From NCBI GenBank assembly GCA_963978895.1, contig OZ022238.1:36968270-37032269 (forward strand): DNA of 64,000 nucleotides, read 5' to 3'. This DNA comes from Erpobdella octoculata (Eukaryota > Annelida > Clitellata > Hirudinida > Erpobdellidae). The position numbers and the translations under genes were made by a program. A model generated the notes under the pieces. That model did no database searches. It was not told where the DNA came from and saw only the letters and a list, made by a program, of their open reading frames with translations. Below are positions 33,835-45,549 of this stretch, one piece after another (position 1 is the stretch's first letter; every line of letters starts with the position of its first letter).

Positions 33835-34048
33835 TTCAGTCTTGTCTGGCCCATTGTGGTGCATAGATAAGATTTGAGTCTGCGCATAGTTGAGAAGGAT
33901 TTCTTCCGCGACAGCCGAGAGATTCTCTCGGCTGTCGCGGAAGAAAGGGGTAAGTGGTGAAGAGTTTTAGCAGCGTATTTATCTGCAGATAGATGGAATC
34001 CTCACAATGTTGCAGAACATCAACTGCGGTATGTGGCCGCTCTGCCAA
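33835..34048 (-). pseudogene. hAT transposase C-terminal remnant with palindromic insertion
   Basis: The minus-strand frame reads INTLLKLFTTYP, then after a disrupted stretch SFSTMRRLKSYLCTTMGQTR. This is the signature of the hAT dimerisation region (usual form ..ERSFS.L..IK..LR..M...RL). The disrupted stretch is exactly where a 47-bp palindrome sits (33900-33946). Isolated fossil. Confidence 0.75.
33900..33946. repeat. 47-bp perfect palindrome
   Basis: Two 23-bp arms (33900-33922 and 33924-33946, left arm starting TTTCTTCCGCGACAGCC) are exact reverse complements around a single T. It is G+C-rich, so it would form a stable hairpin. Confidence 0.98.
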
Positions 34049-34496
34049 TGGGACATTCGACCCCCCCTGATTTTCAAAATTTGAATTTTTTTACCTAGAG
34101 TTTACTATTTAGTTTTAACTTTACTTAACCTAGTGATGATTCAATGCGTATTGGAATCCTTCTGGCGTGTATAGACAATTCGCCTTAGAGTTTACTATAT
34201 AATATGTTAATTTTAACTTTACTTAACCTCGTGATGATTCAATGCGTATTTTAGACAATTTTATATCTTAGCTCGATGCTAGATTTACCAATAACTGCAG
34301 AGTAATAATTTGTGTATCAGTGTTGGTCCAAAGATTAGCTGTTTTCTGTGCCAAAATACAATCAGCGAACTCGTGGAATTTTACCCTATTAGTGGTATTG
34401 ATACAATGTTGATTCCCTCACAACTGTCTACATCAAAGTTATTATTTATTACACAAAAATAAAACAAAATTATACCCACCCCATTTTGGACATCTT

Positions 34497-34758
34497 TTTT
34501 ACAAACTTTTATTTAGGTTACAATCTCTGTTTTTGTGTGTGTGTGTGTGGCTTTCTCTGTACGCAAATCTTGCAAGTACAATTTAACCAGCATTTTGACT
34601 AGCTAGGAAGTTGAAACTTTCAGCATAGCTTTATATTTGTTGAAAATACATGATTCAATTTTAAAAAAACTTTGAACATCTTTTGCATTTCTAAATTGAA
34701 TGTATTTGAAATCAAAGTTTGTGTTGAAAAACTTGTTTTTCCTTTACTTGTTTACTGC
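34497..34758 (-). repeat. Dispersed repeat family C, copy nested in family D
   Basis: Reverse complement of the 18267-18510 copy, including tail TTTATTTAGGTTACAATCTC, middle GAAACTTTCAGCATAG and head CTTTACTTGTTT. Its absence from the sister family-D copy shows that it moved. Confidence 0.85.
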
Positions 34759-35046
34759 AATATGATTAAATCATTCATCTTCCTTATACCCAGTGGCGCG
34801 TGGCGAATCCAGAATTTTCTGGTGGGGGATTCACTTCAGAAATTTTTTTATATTCTCTTCCAAAAAGCTGATAACCGGTAAGGGGTAGTCGTAAGTATTT
34901 TTCAAAAAAAAATTCAAAGACTTCCAATTTCTCCTCCCAAAAAAGCTGCGGTCGTTTTCCAAAAACAAGGTATTATACCCAAAAAATTTCAATTGATACT
35001 CTGATGGGGGATGCATTTCCCCATCTCTCTCTGCTTGTACCTACGT

Positions 35047-35275
35047 ATTTATATAAATGTAAAAGGTAATGTGTGTGTGAGAGCATTCGTTTATCACATC
35101 CAAGCCGCAGGAGCAATTTTAACAACATTTGGCATGCAGGTAACTTCATTGATAAAAAAATTTTGAAAAATTACAAAAAAATCTGTTATTTCTTTGACGT
35201 TTCATTGGCAAAAACGAGACAAAACTAAGCACAAAAACCCGGACAACACCGGGTAACCCTGTCAGCAAGCTATAT
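35047..35275 (+). mobile_element. Helitron-like fragment
   Basis: AAATGTAAAAGGTAATGTGTG at the left and hairpin CCCGGACAACACCGGG then TAACCCTGTCAGCAAG at the right. The stem and CAACA loop match Helitron ends in this window, but the CTAG terminus is degraded. Confidence 0.55.
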
Positions 35276-35497
35276 AATGGCGGGAAATTTTTGCCCCCCC
35301 TCCCTGGAAAATGCTGAATTTACGTCCCTGCGAGGAATTGAATAAATTGCTTTGAGTTAATGGATCTCGATCGGTCGTTGCATGCCAGGGAAACATATTC
35401 TACTGCTTGTATCGCCATCGTTTGCATTTCACCAGGATCCTCTTTGAAAGATTCAAACACGTGAATGGTTCTTTTGATGATATAATGTGCTCAAAGA

Positions 35498-35956
35498 ATG
35501 GTGAAACTGAATGACTGTAACTCCAACTTCTACCCATACGAAACTAAAGCAGAAAAGGCTGTACCTATACGAAAAACGTATAAAAGCTGTGCCTATATGG
35601 AACAATGGGCAAAAAAGATGCGCCTATACGGCGTATGGGACCGTATAGGCCCCACTACACCACTGGCTAGATCTCAAACAGACATTGAGATGACAACATA
35701 TCTCACAGCCCTGCAAAATGGAGAACATAATCGTCATAATCCACTGCCTGATGAGGAGAACTGCATAGCTGAATGGGGAAAAAAGACAGGCTTTCCAGTT
35801 TTAAAAAATTTTGCCCAGAATATATTATCTCAGCTATGTTCAGAAGCGTTTATAGAACGTTTGTTTTCAACGTGCGTCACATCTGGAAGACGCAACAACA
35901 TGAGCAACAACTTAAAGAAACACGTATTTTTGAAACATAATTTAAAATTGATTTAA
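35498..35956 (+). pseudogene. hAT transposase C-terminal fragment
   Basis: An open frame of 152 codons. Its second half holds WGKKTGFPVLKNFAQNILS, then FIERLFSTCVTSGRRNN and LKKHVFLKHNL, the hAT dimerisation domain (usual form FPVLS.LAK.YL...E..FS......RN.....V...LFL..N). The first 60 residues include repeats of a CCTATACGAAA-like sequence and are probably not transposase. The catalytic DDE core is missing, so this is a remnant. Confidence 0.8.
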
Positions 35957-36039
35957 ATGTACCTTTTATTAACCATAATGATTGAATATTTCATGTTAGC
36001 AGTAAAAAATTGCATCAAATGTTTTTTTTTAATACATTA

Positions 36040-36260
36040 AGCATTTCTGAAAACGGAGACAAAAACTGAAACAAAAATAAATGTGTCAAAATGAAATAAA
36101 ACTAAAATGGAACTAAAATAATGATAAAACTACAATAGAAACTGAAATAGAAATAAGCTTTATAAAAACAAAATAGAAACTAAAACTTGATTAAATTCAA
36201 AACTAATACTGCACTACTTAAAAGTAACCAGCACCAAAATAAAACTACAAACTAAATGTT
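36040..36260. repeat. A-rich low-complexity tract
   Basis: Degenerate AAACTGAAACAAAAAT and AAACTAAAATGGAA units, period 12-18 bp. Confidence 0.6.
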
Positions 36261-36363
36261 CCCTACAAAGCAGAACATACCACCAGCTCGAATTAATACT
36301 TTAAATATATTGCGATGAATACAAATGACTTATTTTTTCTGTGACAAGAAACTATAATAATAG

Positions 36364-39300
36364 TTATAAATTGTTAATAATGGAATGGTATCTTTTTCTG
36401 ATCACATGGGCTGCCATTTTAGGCTGTCTCTGTCTTGACAACAAGCCTTTTTTGTTTCCAACAACTCTTGAAACAGCTGATAATAGAATATGTAAAATAT
36501 TAGGAGGTGAAATGGTCAAAGTGTATGAAAATTCATAAAATTATCTTTCCCTTCCTCTGGTGACTCTACCAATTAAACTTAATTACTAAATCTTACTTTT
36601 AAATTAATGTAACATAATATTCATTTGAAAATTTCTTTTCAATTTCCTTCAATTCACCAAACCATGGACAATCGAGCATCAAATATTACAGACAAAATAT
36701 ATAGAAAAATTTTTTAATTCTATACAAACTTTCATCAGTCATGAAATCTGCAAAATTCCAGACCATTTCTCCTGTTAGAAACGACTTTCTCATTTCATCA
36801 AAACTGATATGATATTCCGATAGAAAATCAGCTTGATACTCCTCAGTGAAAGCAACTGAAGGAATCTGTTATTAACAGTAAAAGTAATTGAGTCTGTGTA
36901 ATACAAAAAAATAAATTTGTTTTTAATACTTTTCCAATAAAAGTTAATGATGTTATATAACTTCAAACAGTCTACACACAACTAAAATAAATTGTACACA
37001 TGAAATGTACATTTGAAGTGTACTAACACTGTGCAGACCAGACACCGTGTCAGCTCCGTACTCAGTTATAATAATTGGCTTGTTGTACTTTTTGTGCCAT
37101 GCATTGAATTCCGGTACTAATTTATACTTAATTGTAGCTAATTCTCCAATATCTTGGTACCATGCATAATATCTGTTGATGCACAGAACATCCAGATATT
37201 TTGCCTGAATCATTTTCAGAACTATATTTACTATATTCCATTACATAGAAACATTCTTATTCAAAGCTAAAAACTTGCTGCTAGATCATTGTCGAGCTCA
37301 TCTGAAAGAGCAATGGTAACCGGCCGTGTTGGATCGAGAACTTTTGTCAATTCACTGACTTTTCTTTTTTAAACCAATTTATTAAAAAAATAAATTTGTT
37401 AAATATAAATAAATAAATAAAATTATTTAAAGATAAATAGAAAAACCTGAAATAGAAATCAGCCAAAGGGTTACCACTGGCTGGCTCATTGGCAAGCGAC
37501 CACATGATGACAGACGGGTGATTTTTATCCCTCGTTACAAGTTCTTTCATGACATTCAAATGATGATTCAATGTTTTCTCACTGAAATTCTCATCTCTAC
37601 AAAATAAAATGAGTATATCTTATATATTTATACACTCAAAAACCTCAAATAAAACATAAAATTTTCAAATTAAAATTAAAACAATCTGAAACGTACGTCT
37701 TCAATCCAACAGCAGTACATTCATCAATGACAACAATCCCCTCTCGATCTGCAAAATCCAGAATTTCTTCGGCATAAGGATAATGAGATGTTCGGAAACA
37801 ATTCACTCCCAGCCATTTCATCATATTGAAGTCACGAGCTATCAGCGGTAGATCCAATCCCTTTCCTCGAAACTGTTTTGAAGAAATTCATATCCATAAA
37901 AACTAGTGATGTACAAATAAATAAAATCCATATCATAAATGTTGTTTAAGGCAAGCAAGATTACTTAGTAGTTATCGTAAATTATAAACTTCTGATTATT
38001 TTAACATGGCCTGTGAACTAACATCCGAATCTTCATGTTTGGCAACTCCCAAACAATAAAATGATTTATTATTAATGAGAATTGTTTGATTGTTTACTCC
38101 AATGGTTCTGATGCCAAATGTTTGCCTGTAAATATCTCCTCCATAGGACACCTTTTCAAAAACGAGTTGTTGATCAACGATTCATTTCCAATATAAAAAT
38201 GTCAACTCAAATAATATTAATTATTATTAAAAATTATGAGTATTTCAACAACTGACCTTTAAAGTGTACAAGTAACCTCGGCCGATATCAGACATCGTGT
38301 ATGGCCACCACAGTTGAGGATTTTTGACAACAAGATTTCCGTGACAACCAGTTCCATTAACAACTTCTTCTCCACTTTCATTTTCTATTTTAACTTGAAC
38401 TTCCTCTGAAGTACAATCTTCATCAATATTTGGCCCTCTTGGATCATTTTTACAAAAAACTTCATATTCTACAATTGCTGAAAATTTGCCAAAAGAAACA
38501 TAAGAACATATTTGCATTCATGTGGTCATATCTAATTTTTTTTTAAAAATTAAAAATTACTATATTACATTAAGGAAGTGCTTTGTAAACTGTGTGCCAC
38601 CACACAATAGTATGCTGCAACAAAATGGCGTGATGCAGCACAGTATTGTGCAACAATGGTGTGCCACAACAGAATATTGCCACACAAGAATCCCAAGGAG
38701 GATTTATATGTATTTTACTTAGTGCTGATCAATGGTTTACAATAAATTAATTTTTATTTGTGTTTTATGATGCCAAATTTAATTGAAATCAGTGCGGTGC
38801 TATCGAAATCATATCGAATTACAGACAGACAAACATAGCTAATTATATATAGTATACATAATTTTACTTCTATATCACAACATCTTACCTGACAAATCAT
38901 CAAACTCTTTCGTTTTAATTAATATGTCGCTAACATATTTGAGAGGTGTCGCATAAATTCGAACCTTCCTATGAATACCAGCATAATTAAAAAAATCAAA
39001 TCCCAACTGCTGTGTAAAGTAACCTGGAGGATAACTGAATTAATTTTATTGATTACAATTCAGCCTAATTAAATAACATTTAAAACTCATTTTCTAATTT
39101 ATTTGAATCAAACCTCGACTTGTCTTTAGGGAAACTGATAAAACCAGTTGGAAGAGTATTTGGAGTGAGCGTGTTGTTGACGGCAATTGTTATCCTGTTG
39201 GCTTTGTCGAAATCAACTAATTCGTTCACCTCAGCTTCAAAAGGCAAGTGTCCGCCGCTGTGTGTCACAGTTAATTGACCATTAATCCACTAAATATAAG

Positions 39301-40178
39301 ATAAAAAAATATATGTGAGCTATACAACTGTATCTTTTATTTAAAATATAAATCAGTAAATCAAGCGAGTGAATGGCTCTTAAATGTATTCATAGCTCAA
39401 AACCTCAACAAAGTTTCCAATTATATTTTAAAATGAATCCTAGAAATGATAACACTGAATAGAATTTTAAAATAAAAAAATCACAAACCACAATTGAATT
39501 GTAATGAGCACTTTCAATTCGCAATACCACTCGTTTATTCTTCCAGTTTGAATCCACGTAAAATGTTTTCTCATACCACACCCAACCAACAAATTTTTGT
39601 AAGTTTTTGTCAGTGGTTATGTCATTGAAGCTAGAACAAATTGGCATAAGAATAATTGGACCTGTCTTTAAAACATTATAAAGTTATTTAATTACAAAAA
39701 TGGATTAAAAGTTTATAGGATTGATATTTTAACTGACAGCTGCTTTCCTAAACAAATAGTCATTATAGCCTAATTATCAATCATATCGCATCACTTTTGT
39801 TCTAATAATACTAAGACAACATACATCTGGTTTATAAACATTTCTAAACAAATTATACAAAAACTTCATATTATAAACCTTTTGCTACAAATATCATGTG
39901 ACTGGAAGTGATTAGCTCAGTAATTCATCTTCCTATTAAGCTACCTCATTCAAATCACATTTTATACAAACCTGATATAATGGCTTGGAGTACCACTTGT
40001 TTTCGAATGAAATATTTCTGCTAGCTGAGTCGTCAGATCTGAAGTTCCAAAAACCATCCAACTCTTGGATTTGACGTGACTCAGAGATTTGAGGAAATAA
40101 CAGAGCATCAACGATACGACTAGAACTAAAATATATTATAAATAGAAATAATAAACAACGGTCTAGAATCCATATCAT
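36364..40178 (-). CDS. GUSB: Beta-glucuronidase, 12 exons, complete
   Basis: Glycoside hydrolase family 2 enzyme that removes glucuronic acid from glycosaminoglycans in the lysosome. Exons (minus): 39972-40178, 39489-39665, 39114-39289, 38889-39034, 38257-38477, 38023-38151, 37697-37872, 37447-37596, 37275-37363, 37028-37221, 36730-36865, 36364-36476. They keep phase and give 637 residues, near the usual 650. Residues 1-25 form a signal peptide (LLFLFIIYF). The sugar-binding domain has ELDGFWNFR and [11 protein letters not shown]. The barrel has KHEDSD (347-352), [11 protein letters not shown] and the acid/base Glu448 in WSLANEPAS. The nucleophile is Glu544 in [10 protein letters not shown], and GNKKG (607-611) is the carboxylate-recognition NxK motif. 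All residues needed for activity are present. The 37222-37274 intron (53 bp) is the least certain junction; a noncanonical join starting at 37204 would align better with relatives. Confidence 0.95.
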
Positions 40179-40634
40179 TTTTTATTTAAATATATTTCTT
40201 CAGGCGGTCTCAAATCTCTCCGCGGGCAGGTTTTTTCTAACACAGAATAATAGAAGGGTTATTTATTAATAAGTCAAGTTATAAATAATTTATGCAGACG
40301 ATTAAACGTTACTACTCGAAGTGGGAAATTCCGATGTCAAAAATAGAGGAGTGAATGAAAAACTTAAAGGAGATGTATTTGTAAAATTGACAGAAATTTT
40401 AAAACACCTGCAAATTTTTAGATGAAAAAAAAACTTTAGAATTTTTAATTTTTTTGCCAGGTTTCACAGCTAACTTAAATTATTAAGAGGTGGTGTGAAC
40501 GCTGACTCATCCTTATGTAATCAACAAGTTGTCTAGCAATGGTTTTTGACATCATGACATCTACTTATATAATGTTTTCTGAGTTGTTAAAAGCTCGTGC
40601 ATTTAATTATATAATGTCTACTTATATAATGTTT
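40179..40634. other. Upstream of GUSB
   Basis: Probable promoter side of the minus-strand GUSB gene. No TATA box, E-box or CpG cluster could be singled out. Confidence 0.35.
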
Positions 40635-41228
40635 TCGGCAGAGACGTAAATTGAGGGAAAGGGGAAACATTTGCCCTCCCTTGATTTTCAAAATTTGAAA
40701 TTTTTTTACTTAGAGTTTATTATATATTTTTAAAATTTTTACTTTACTAAACTTAGTGATGATTCAGTGCGTATTGAAATCTTTTTTGCGTGTGTAGACA
40801 ATTTCCCCCCCTGATTTCTAACATTTAAATTATTGTGCATCTTAATGTTTACTATATGATTTGTTAATTGTAACTTTACTTAACCTCGTGATGATTCAAC
40901 GCGTATTGGAATCCTTTTTGCGTGTGTAGACAATTTTATATCTGAGCTCGATGATAGATTTACCAATAACTGCAGAGTAATAAATTGTGTATCAGCGTTG
41001 GTCTAAAGTTTACTTGTTTTCTGTGCCAAAATACGATCAGCGAACTCGTGGAACTTTACCCTATTAGTGGTATTGATACAATGTTGATTGCCTCACCGCT
41101 GTCTACATCAACGTTATTATTATTTATTACACAAAAATAAAACAAAATTCTACCCACCCTATTTTGGACATCCTTTTTTATTAATCCTGTACTTGTCCCT
41201 GCAATATGATTAAATCATTCATTCCCCT
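40635..41228. mobile_element. Family D element, uninterrupted copy
   Basis: Begins CAGAGACGTAAATTGAGG and contains two worn copies of a roughly 150-bp internal unit (TTACTATAT... to GATGATTCAACGCGTATTGG). It ends in GCAATATGATTAAATCATTC. It serves as the empty-site control for the nested repeat at 34497-34758. The right terminus was not found. Confidence 0.6.
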
Positions 41229-41340
41229 TGGTTCTAGGACAATTCGTAGCAGGACAATTCGTCGCGAACAATTCGTCGCAGAAAAACGGTCAATTAGGCG
41301 CGGACAATTCGTCGCAGGAGAATCCGTCGCAAACCAAACC
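41229..41340. repeat. 16-18-bp tandem repeat (GGACAATTCGTCGCA)
   Basis: Six diverged units between GGTTCTAGG and GCAAACC. The GGTT/AACC borders recall the foldback family at 571 and 3111, but no target duplication or inverted arms were found. Confidence 0.75.
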
Positions 41341-42838
41341 TAAACAAATTGCACTTGATGCCAATAAACTGGGATGTGCTCTTTTTTCATATTATATCTA
41401 GGACTGGCACCAGGCACAGTACATTTGCACGGGCGGTACAAATTGCACGTCTAATACTATCGAAGTTAGTAGTGAAACTACAAAAAAAAACCATCAACGA
41501 AATGAAGGTTGAGCGTATGCTTGCAGGTGAAAGTTTTCTTTTGAAGAAAAAGAAATATCGAGATTTGGATTTTTGATTGCGTACTGTTGTGATGGATTAT
41601 GAGAATCGTTCATCAATTGATTATTTGCGGGGATGCAGCCATAATATTACATTAATAGAGTAATAAATTAATTCTTGCAAACATGTTTCTGTGTTGAATT
41701 ACTATCTTTTTACACACCGGAACTGGATGGCCCTGGCCAAAACTGGCCCTATAGCTGGTTACTGTTCTGGGTACATGTAGAGTACCCATCAGCGCAGACC
41801 GAAAGTGCGAGCGCTCAGGAATGGCACTCACAGGTGAGATGAGAGACGACAAGTATGGCGGAGCGAAACTGAACCACAGAGACATTGTTTAACGAGCAGG
41901 CAAAGTTGAACATAACTCGCGTCGGAACGTTGAACCAGTGGAAATGTGTGAACATCCATTTAGTTGTGCCGCTTAAATGGGGAAATCGAAAAGCCAGACG
42001 AGCGGCCACCTGACACACGTCAGAAAACGGGTTGAAAATGAACTGTGGTGCTCCACCAAGAAACCTTTGCAATAATCGAAATGTGATGAGATCAGCACTT
42101 TTACTAGAGCGTGGGAAGACTTAACAGTGAGTGACCGGTAGATTGATTAAAGTTGTCGAATGCGGAAGAAGCAAGTTTTTTTCAGTCTAGAGATATGGTC
42201 CCTAAAACTGACAGCTGAGTCGTTGTAGACACCCAGATTGCAACCCCGGATAAAGAGCCTAAGTGTGGCCACCAAAAACAAGCTATTCGACGAAATACCC
42301 AGCCAGTCAACAGGTGCACCCAACCATATGCATTCCGTCTTTGATGCATTCAGCCGAATGCAACTACCCTGCATTCAGAGGGCAACTACCTCAACGCAGC
42401 AAATAAAACAATAAATACATAAGCCGTAGAATTTCGTCAGCTGGCACATAGTCATAAATCCGCATAATCATAGATGTGAAAATCCATGCCCACGAAAATG
42501 CGAAAAATATCTGCTATGTAGAGAAAGTAGCAAAATGGGCCAAGCAGTGAGTTTCAAGATACTCCGTGCCGCAGAAAGACGGTTGAGGAAGTATTCCTAC
42601 CTGATCTAACGGTGTGTCTTCTACCAGTGATGTATGACCACATCCACGCTAAGGCTGTTACCCAGGGCCGGATAAAGGGTTCTTTGGGCCTAAGGCTGGT
42701 TACTAAAGAAGGGTCTAATATTGCGAAGAAAATGACTTCTAGTAACAAAAATAAGATAACATAAATTTATTAAAAATAACGAAAACGTATTACATTATAA
42801 ATCAACGTTTGTATATTAATAAATGAATCAAAGTTATT

Positions 42839-43310
42839 TCAATGTTTAAAATTTTGTCTGGCCTTGGTGCTTGAAAAATTATGAATAATTTCATCAAGGT
42901 TCAAACTTCGAACAATATCACTTTCAATGCTTAAAATCGATAATGCAGAAGGACGTGTCTGGGACATGGTAGAACATAAGTAGCTTTTAACTCGTTTAAG
43001 AACAGAAAACGATCGTTCTCCACTGCAGTTAGTGACCATGAGGGTCAAAAACAAACGCAGAGCTATTTTAACATTAAGAAAATTTTTACTGACATTTGTT
43101 TCAAACAATAACTCTATACAACTACATAGATTCGGTTTCAGAATCTTTTTTATGTAGAGGACATTCTTTTACAAATGTAAAAAATTGCTTATATTGGTGT
43201 GAAAAATTTGCCTTAAAATCATCAGAATACTTTTCATGCATGACACAAACACCTTGGGTAGTTTCTGATGCAGACATATTTGCTGAAAAGTTCTCGATGA
43301 TAGCAAACAA
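42839..43310 (-). pseudogene. hAT transposase C-terminus (ZMYM1-like type), frameshifted
   Basis: Two minus-strand frames. 43122-43310 (MFAIIENFSANMSASETTQG, later FKANFSHQYKQFFTFVKEC) and 42839-43108 (NVKIALRLFLTLMVTNCSGE, then RSFSVLKRVKSYLCSTMSQ and ALSILSIESDIV). The second is the hAT dimerisation domain. A frameshift separates them near 43115. The catalytic core upstream is missing. Confidence 0.85.
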
Positions 43311-43621
43311 AACAAAACACTTTTAAAACGCACATAAAACTCAATTAAATATTTTAAAAAACTCTTCCTTTCTCTCTCACTCCCCTCTCTCTTTTTTCTC
43401 TTTTTTATTCTTCATGTGGACCATGGACTAGCCTCCAAATTTTTTCAGGCACTATAATTCGCATTTTCAGCAGTCTTTTTTGTTTCTAACTTTGAGTTCA
43501 ACTGGTGCAGAACTGCGATGCTCCTTCCATAACACGCCCTTGATAATATAGTTTAATACAGATCTGCTTTAACTGGTTATCGAACAAGAATATCAATATA
43601 CAGACAGATAATAGCTATATA

Positions 43622-45269
43622 TCTATATATATAAAAGAACATGTCCTGACTGACTGACTGACTGACTGACTGACTGACTGACTGACTGACTGACTGACTG
43701 ACTGACTGACTGACTGACTGACTGACTGACTGACTGACTGATAATCAACGCCGAGCTCAAACGCCTCATCTTAGGAACGTGAAATTTGGAACTTATATTA
43801 CTTTTATAGCGTAAACATCCGCTAAGAAAGGATTTTTGAAAATTTTGCTCCTGAGGGGAAAAAACTGGAAAACAAACGTTTTTCTAAAACAATGTATATC
43901 TCGAAAACCAAAAATGAGGAGATTTTGAAATTTGGTATATAGATTCTTTTTGAAAAATAAAAAGATACGTGTTTCACCATTTTTTGAAAATTCGGTTTCC
44001 CGGACCTCAAATGTGGGTTAGAAAATTGGGTTATTTGGTTTTTAAAGTAGCTTCTACTCAAAAACTGTTAATGCTACAGGAGTAAAAATTAGTATTTAGT
44101 TTCTACTCTAAAAATAATGAAATACGTGTTTTAGCATTTTTTGAAAATTTGGTTTCCAGGACTTCAAATGTGGGGTGGAAAATAGGGCTAATTGTCTTTT
44201 ATAGTAACTGCTACTCGAAAACAGTCAATACCACAGATGTAAAAATTATTATTTAGTTTCTTTTCTAAAAATAAAGATATACGTGTTTCAGCATTTTTTA
44301 CAAATTTGGTTTCCCGGACCTCAAATGTGGGTTGGAAAATTGGGTTATTTGGTTTTTAAAGTAGCTTCTACTCAAAAACTGTTAATGCTACAAAAGTAAA
44401 AATTAGTATTTAGTTTCTACTCTAAAAATAATGATATACGGGTTTCACAATTTTATGAAAATTTGGTTTCCAGGACTTCAAATGTGGGGTGGAAAATAGG
44501 GTTATTTGATTTTTAAAGTAACCGCTACTCAACAACTGTAATTGCCACAGATGTAAAAATTAATACTTAGTATCTACTCAAAAAAAAAGATATACGTGTT
44601 TCATCATTTTTTGGGTTATTTGGTTTTTAAAGTAGCTGCTACTCAAAAACTGTAAATGCTACAAAAGTAAAATTAGTATTTAGTTTCTACTCTAAAAATA
44701 ATGATATACGTGTTTCACCATTTTTTGAAAATTTGGTTTCCAGGACCTCAAATGTGAAGTGGAAAAAGGGTTATTTGATTTTAAAATAACTGCTACTCAA
44801 AAACTGTAAGTGCTACAGATGTGAAAATTAGTATTTTGAGGTTTTGTGCTGGTTAAAAAATGAGTTCAGTTTATCACCGGACGGACGGGCCAAGCCGTTA
44901 TTTTAAGGTCTTCATACGGCCCTGCCCAAACCTTAAATCAAGGTGGGACGGGCCGAGATTTTTAACCAAGTATATAGACATTTTAGTTAGTGATTTTAGG
45001 GTGTTCAGACGGCCGGGCTAAACCTGAAGTCAAGGTGGGACGGGCCGAAGTTTTTCATCAAGTATATAGAACTTCTAGGCCTGTAAAAACGGGCCAGGGC
45101 CCATATTAGACGGGCCGTGCTGGGCCAGGAATTTCGGTTTTTGAAACGAGCTGGGCCAAGTTGTCGACGGGCCGAGCCCTAAAAAATTGATCCGTGCAGT
45201 ACTCTACTATGTATGCACGGTTCAAATTCTCTAATTTCATGCGAGCGAAGCCGCTACGGGCACTGCTAG
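43622..45269 (+). mobile_element. Helitron nested in hAT 1
   Basis: Starts TCTATATATATAAAAGAACA after A and ends GCTACGGGCACTGCTAG before T. Near the 3' end AGCG-AAGC-CGCT forms the short hairpin about 10 nt before CTAG. Inside: a 23-unit TGAC tetranucleotide array (43646-43740), then CGCCGAGCTCAAACGCCTCA. About five copies of a 156-bp repeat follow (43880-44840; landmark TTTGGTTTCCAGGACTTCAA). Last come two copies of a roughly 90-bp unit with AAGGTGGGACGGGCCGA. There is no coding capacity. Related copies lie at 50440-50838 and 60706-61592 (both minus). Confidence 0.9.
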
Positions 45270-45549
45270 TAATATATAATGGGAGCCGATGTTTTTCAGG
45301 GCTGATATTTTTCAAGACCAATATTTTCAGGGCGGAAATTTTTTAGGTCCGATATTTTCCAGGCCCTAAAGCTATAGCCTTATTAGCCTAATGGTTAATT
45401 CAGCCCTGCTGTTACCATGAATTCAAACTTTGTCTCAAGTCGACGAAGAAGGATGCCGTGATCAACGCAGTCAAATCAAGTATTACAAGAGTAGTCAGTT
45501 GACCTTGGTCAGCCTCTATAAAAACATCTGATAAAACCTTTAACAGAGC

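Larger units (their letters stand above)
34049..35325. mobile_element. Family D element (CAGRGACGTAAATT end) with nested insert
   Basis: 34060-34500 matches 40680-41180 closely (shared landmarks AACTTTACTTAACCT, CGATCAGCGAACTCG-like and CCCACCCCATTTTGGACAT). The match resumes at about 34757 with GCAATATGATTAAATCATTC, so 34497-34758 is an insertion absent from the other copy. At 35312-35325 the minus strand reads CAGGGACGTAAATTCAGC, the same end as the left end of the other copy (CAGAGACGTAAATTGAGG at 40635). hAT-like by its end, non-coding. Target duplication not found. Confidence 0.6.
42663..45408 (-). mobile_element. hAT transposon 1 in the LINE, 8-bp TSD CTGTTACC
   Basis: The left end CAGGGCCGGATAAAGG and the reversed right end CAGGGCTGAATTAACC are flanked by perfect CTGTTACC at 42655-42662 and 45409-45416. 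Minus-strand transposase pieces lie at 42839-43310. A Helitron (43622-45269) is nested inside, and a small array of GCCGATATTTTTCAGGG-like units lies at 45281-45365. Confidence 0.9.

Noticed and set aside
38023..38151. Beta-glucuronidase motif reads [11 protein letters not shown] instead of the mammalian FYFHGVNKHED
   Set aside because: The His and Asn changed here also vary in other active GH2 glucuronidases, and the HED core plus both catalytic Glu are kept, so it is not evidence of inactivation.
41349..41576. 75-codon plus-strand frame
   Set aside because: No recognisable domain and no splice or promoter support.
43375..43410. CT-rich tract as right end of a smaller hAT
   Set aside because: The perfect CTGTTACC duplication places the true right end at 45408.
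45366..45416. tRNA-like TAGCCTAATGGTTAATTCAG sequence
   Set aside because: It is the right end of hAT 1, bounded by a perfect target duplication; there is no box B at the right distance.
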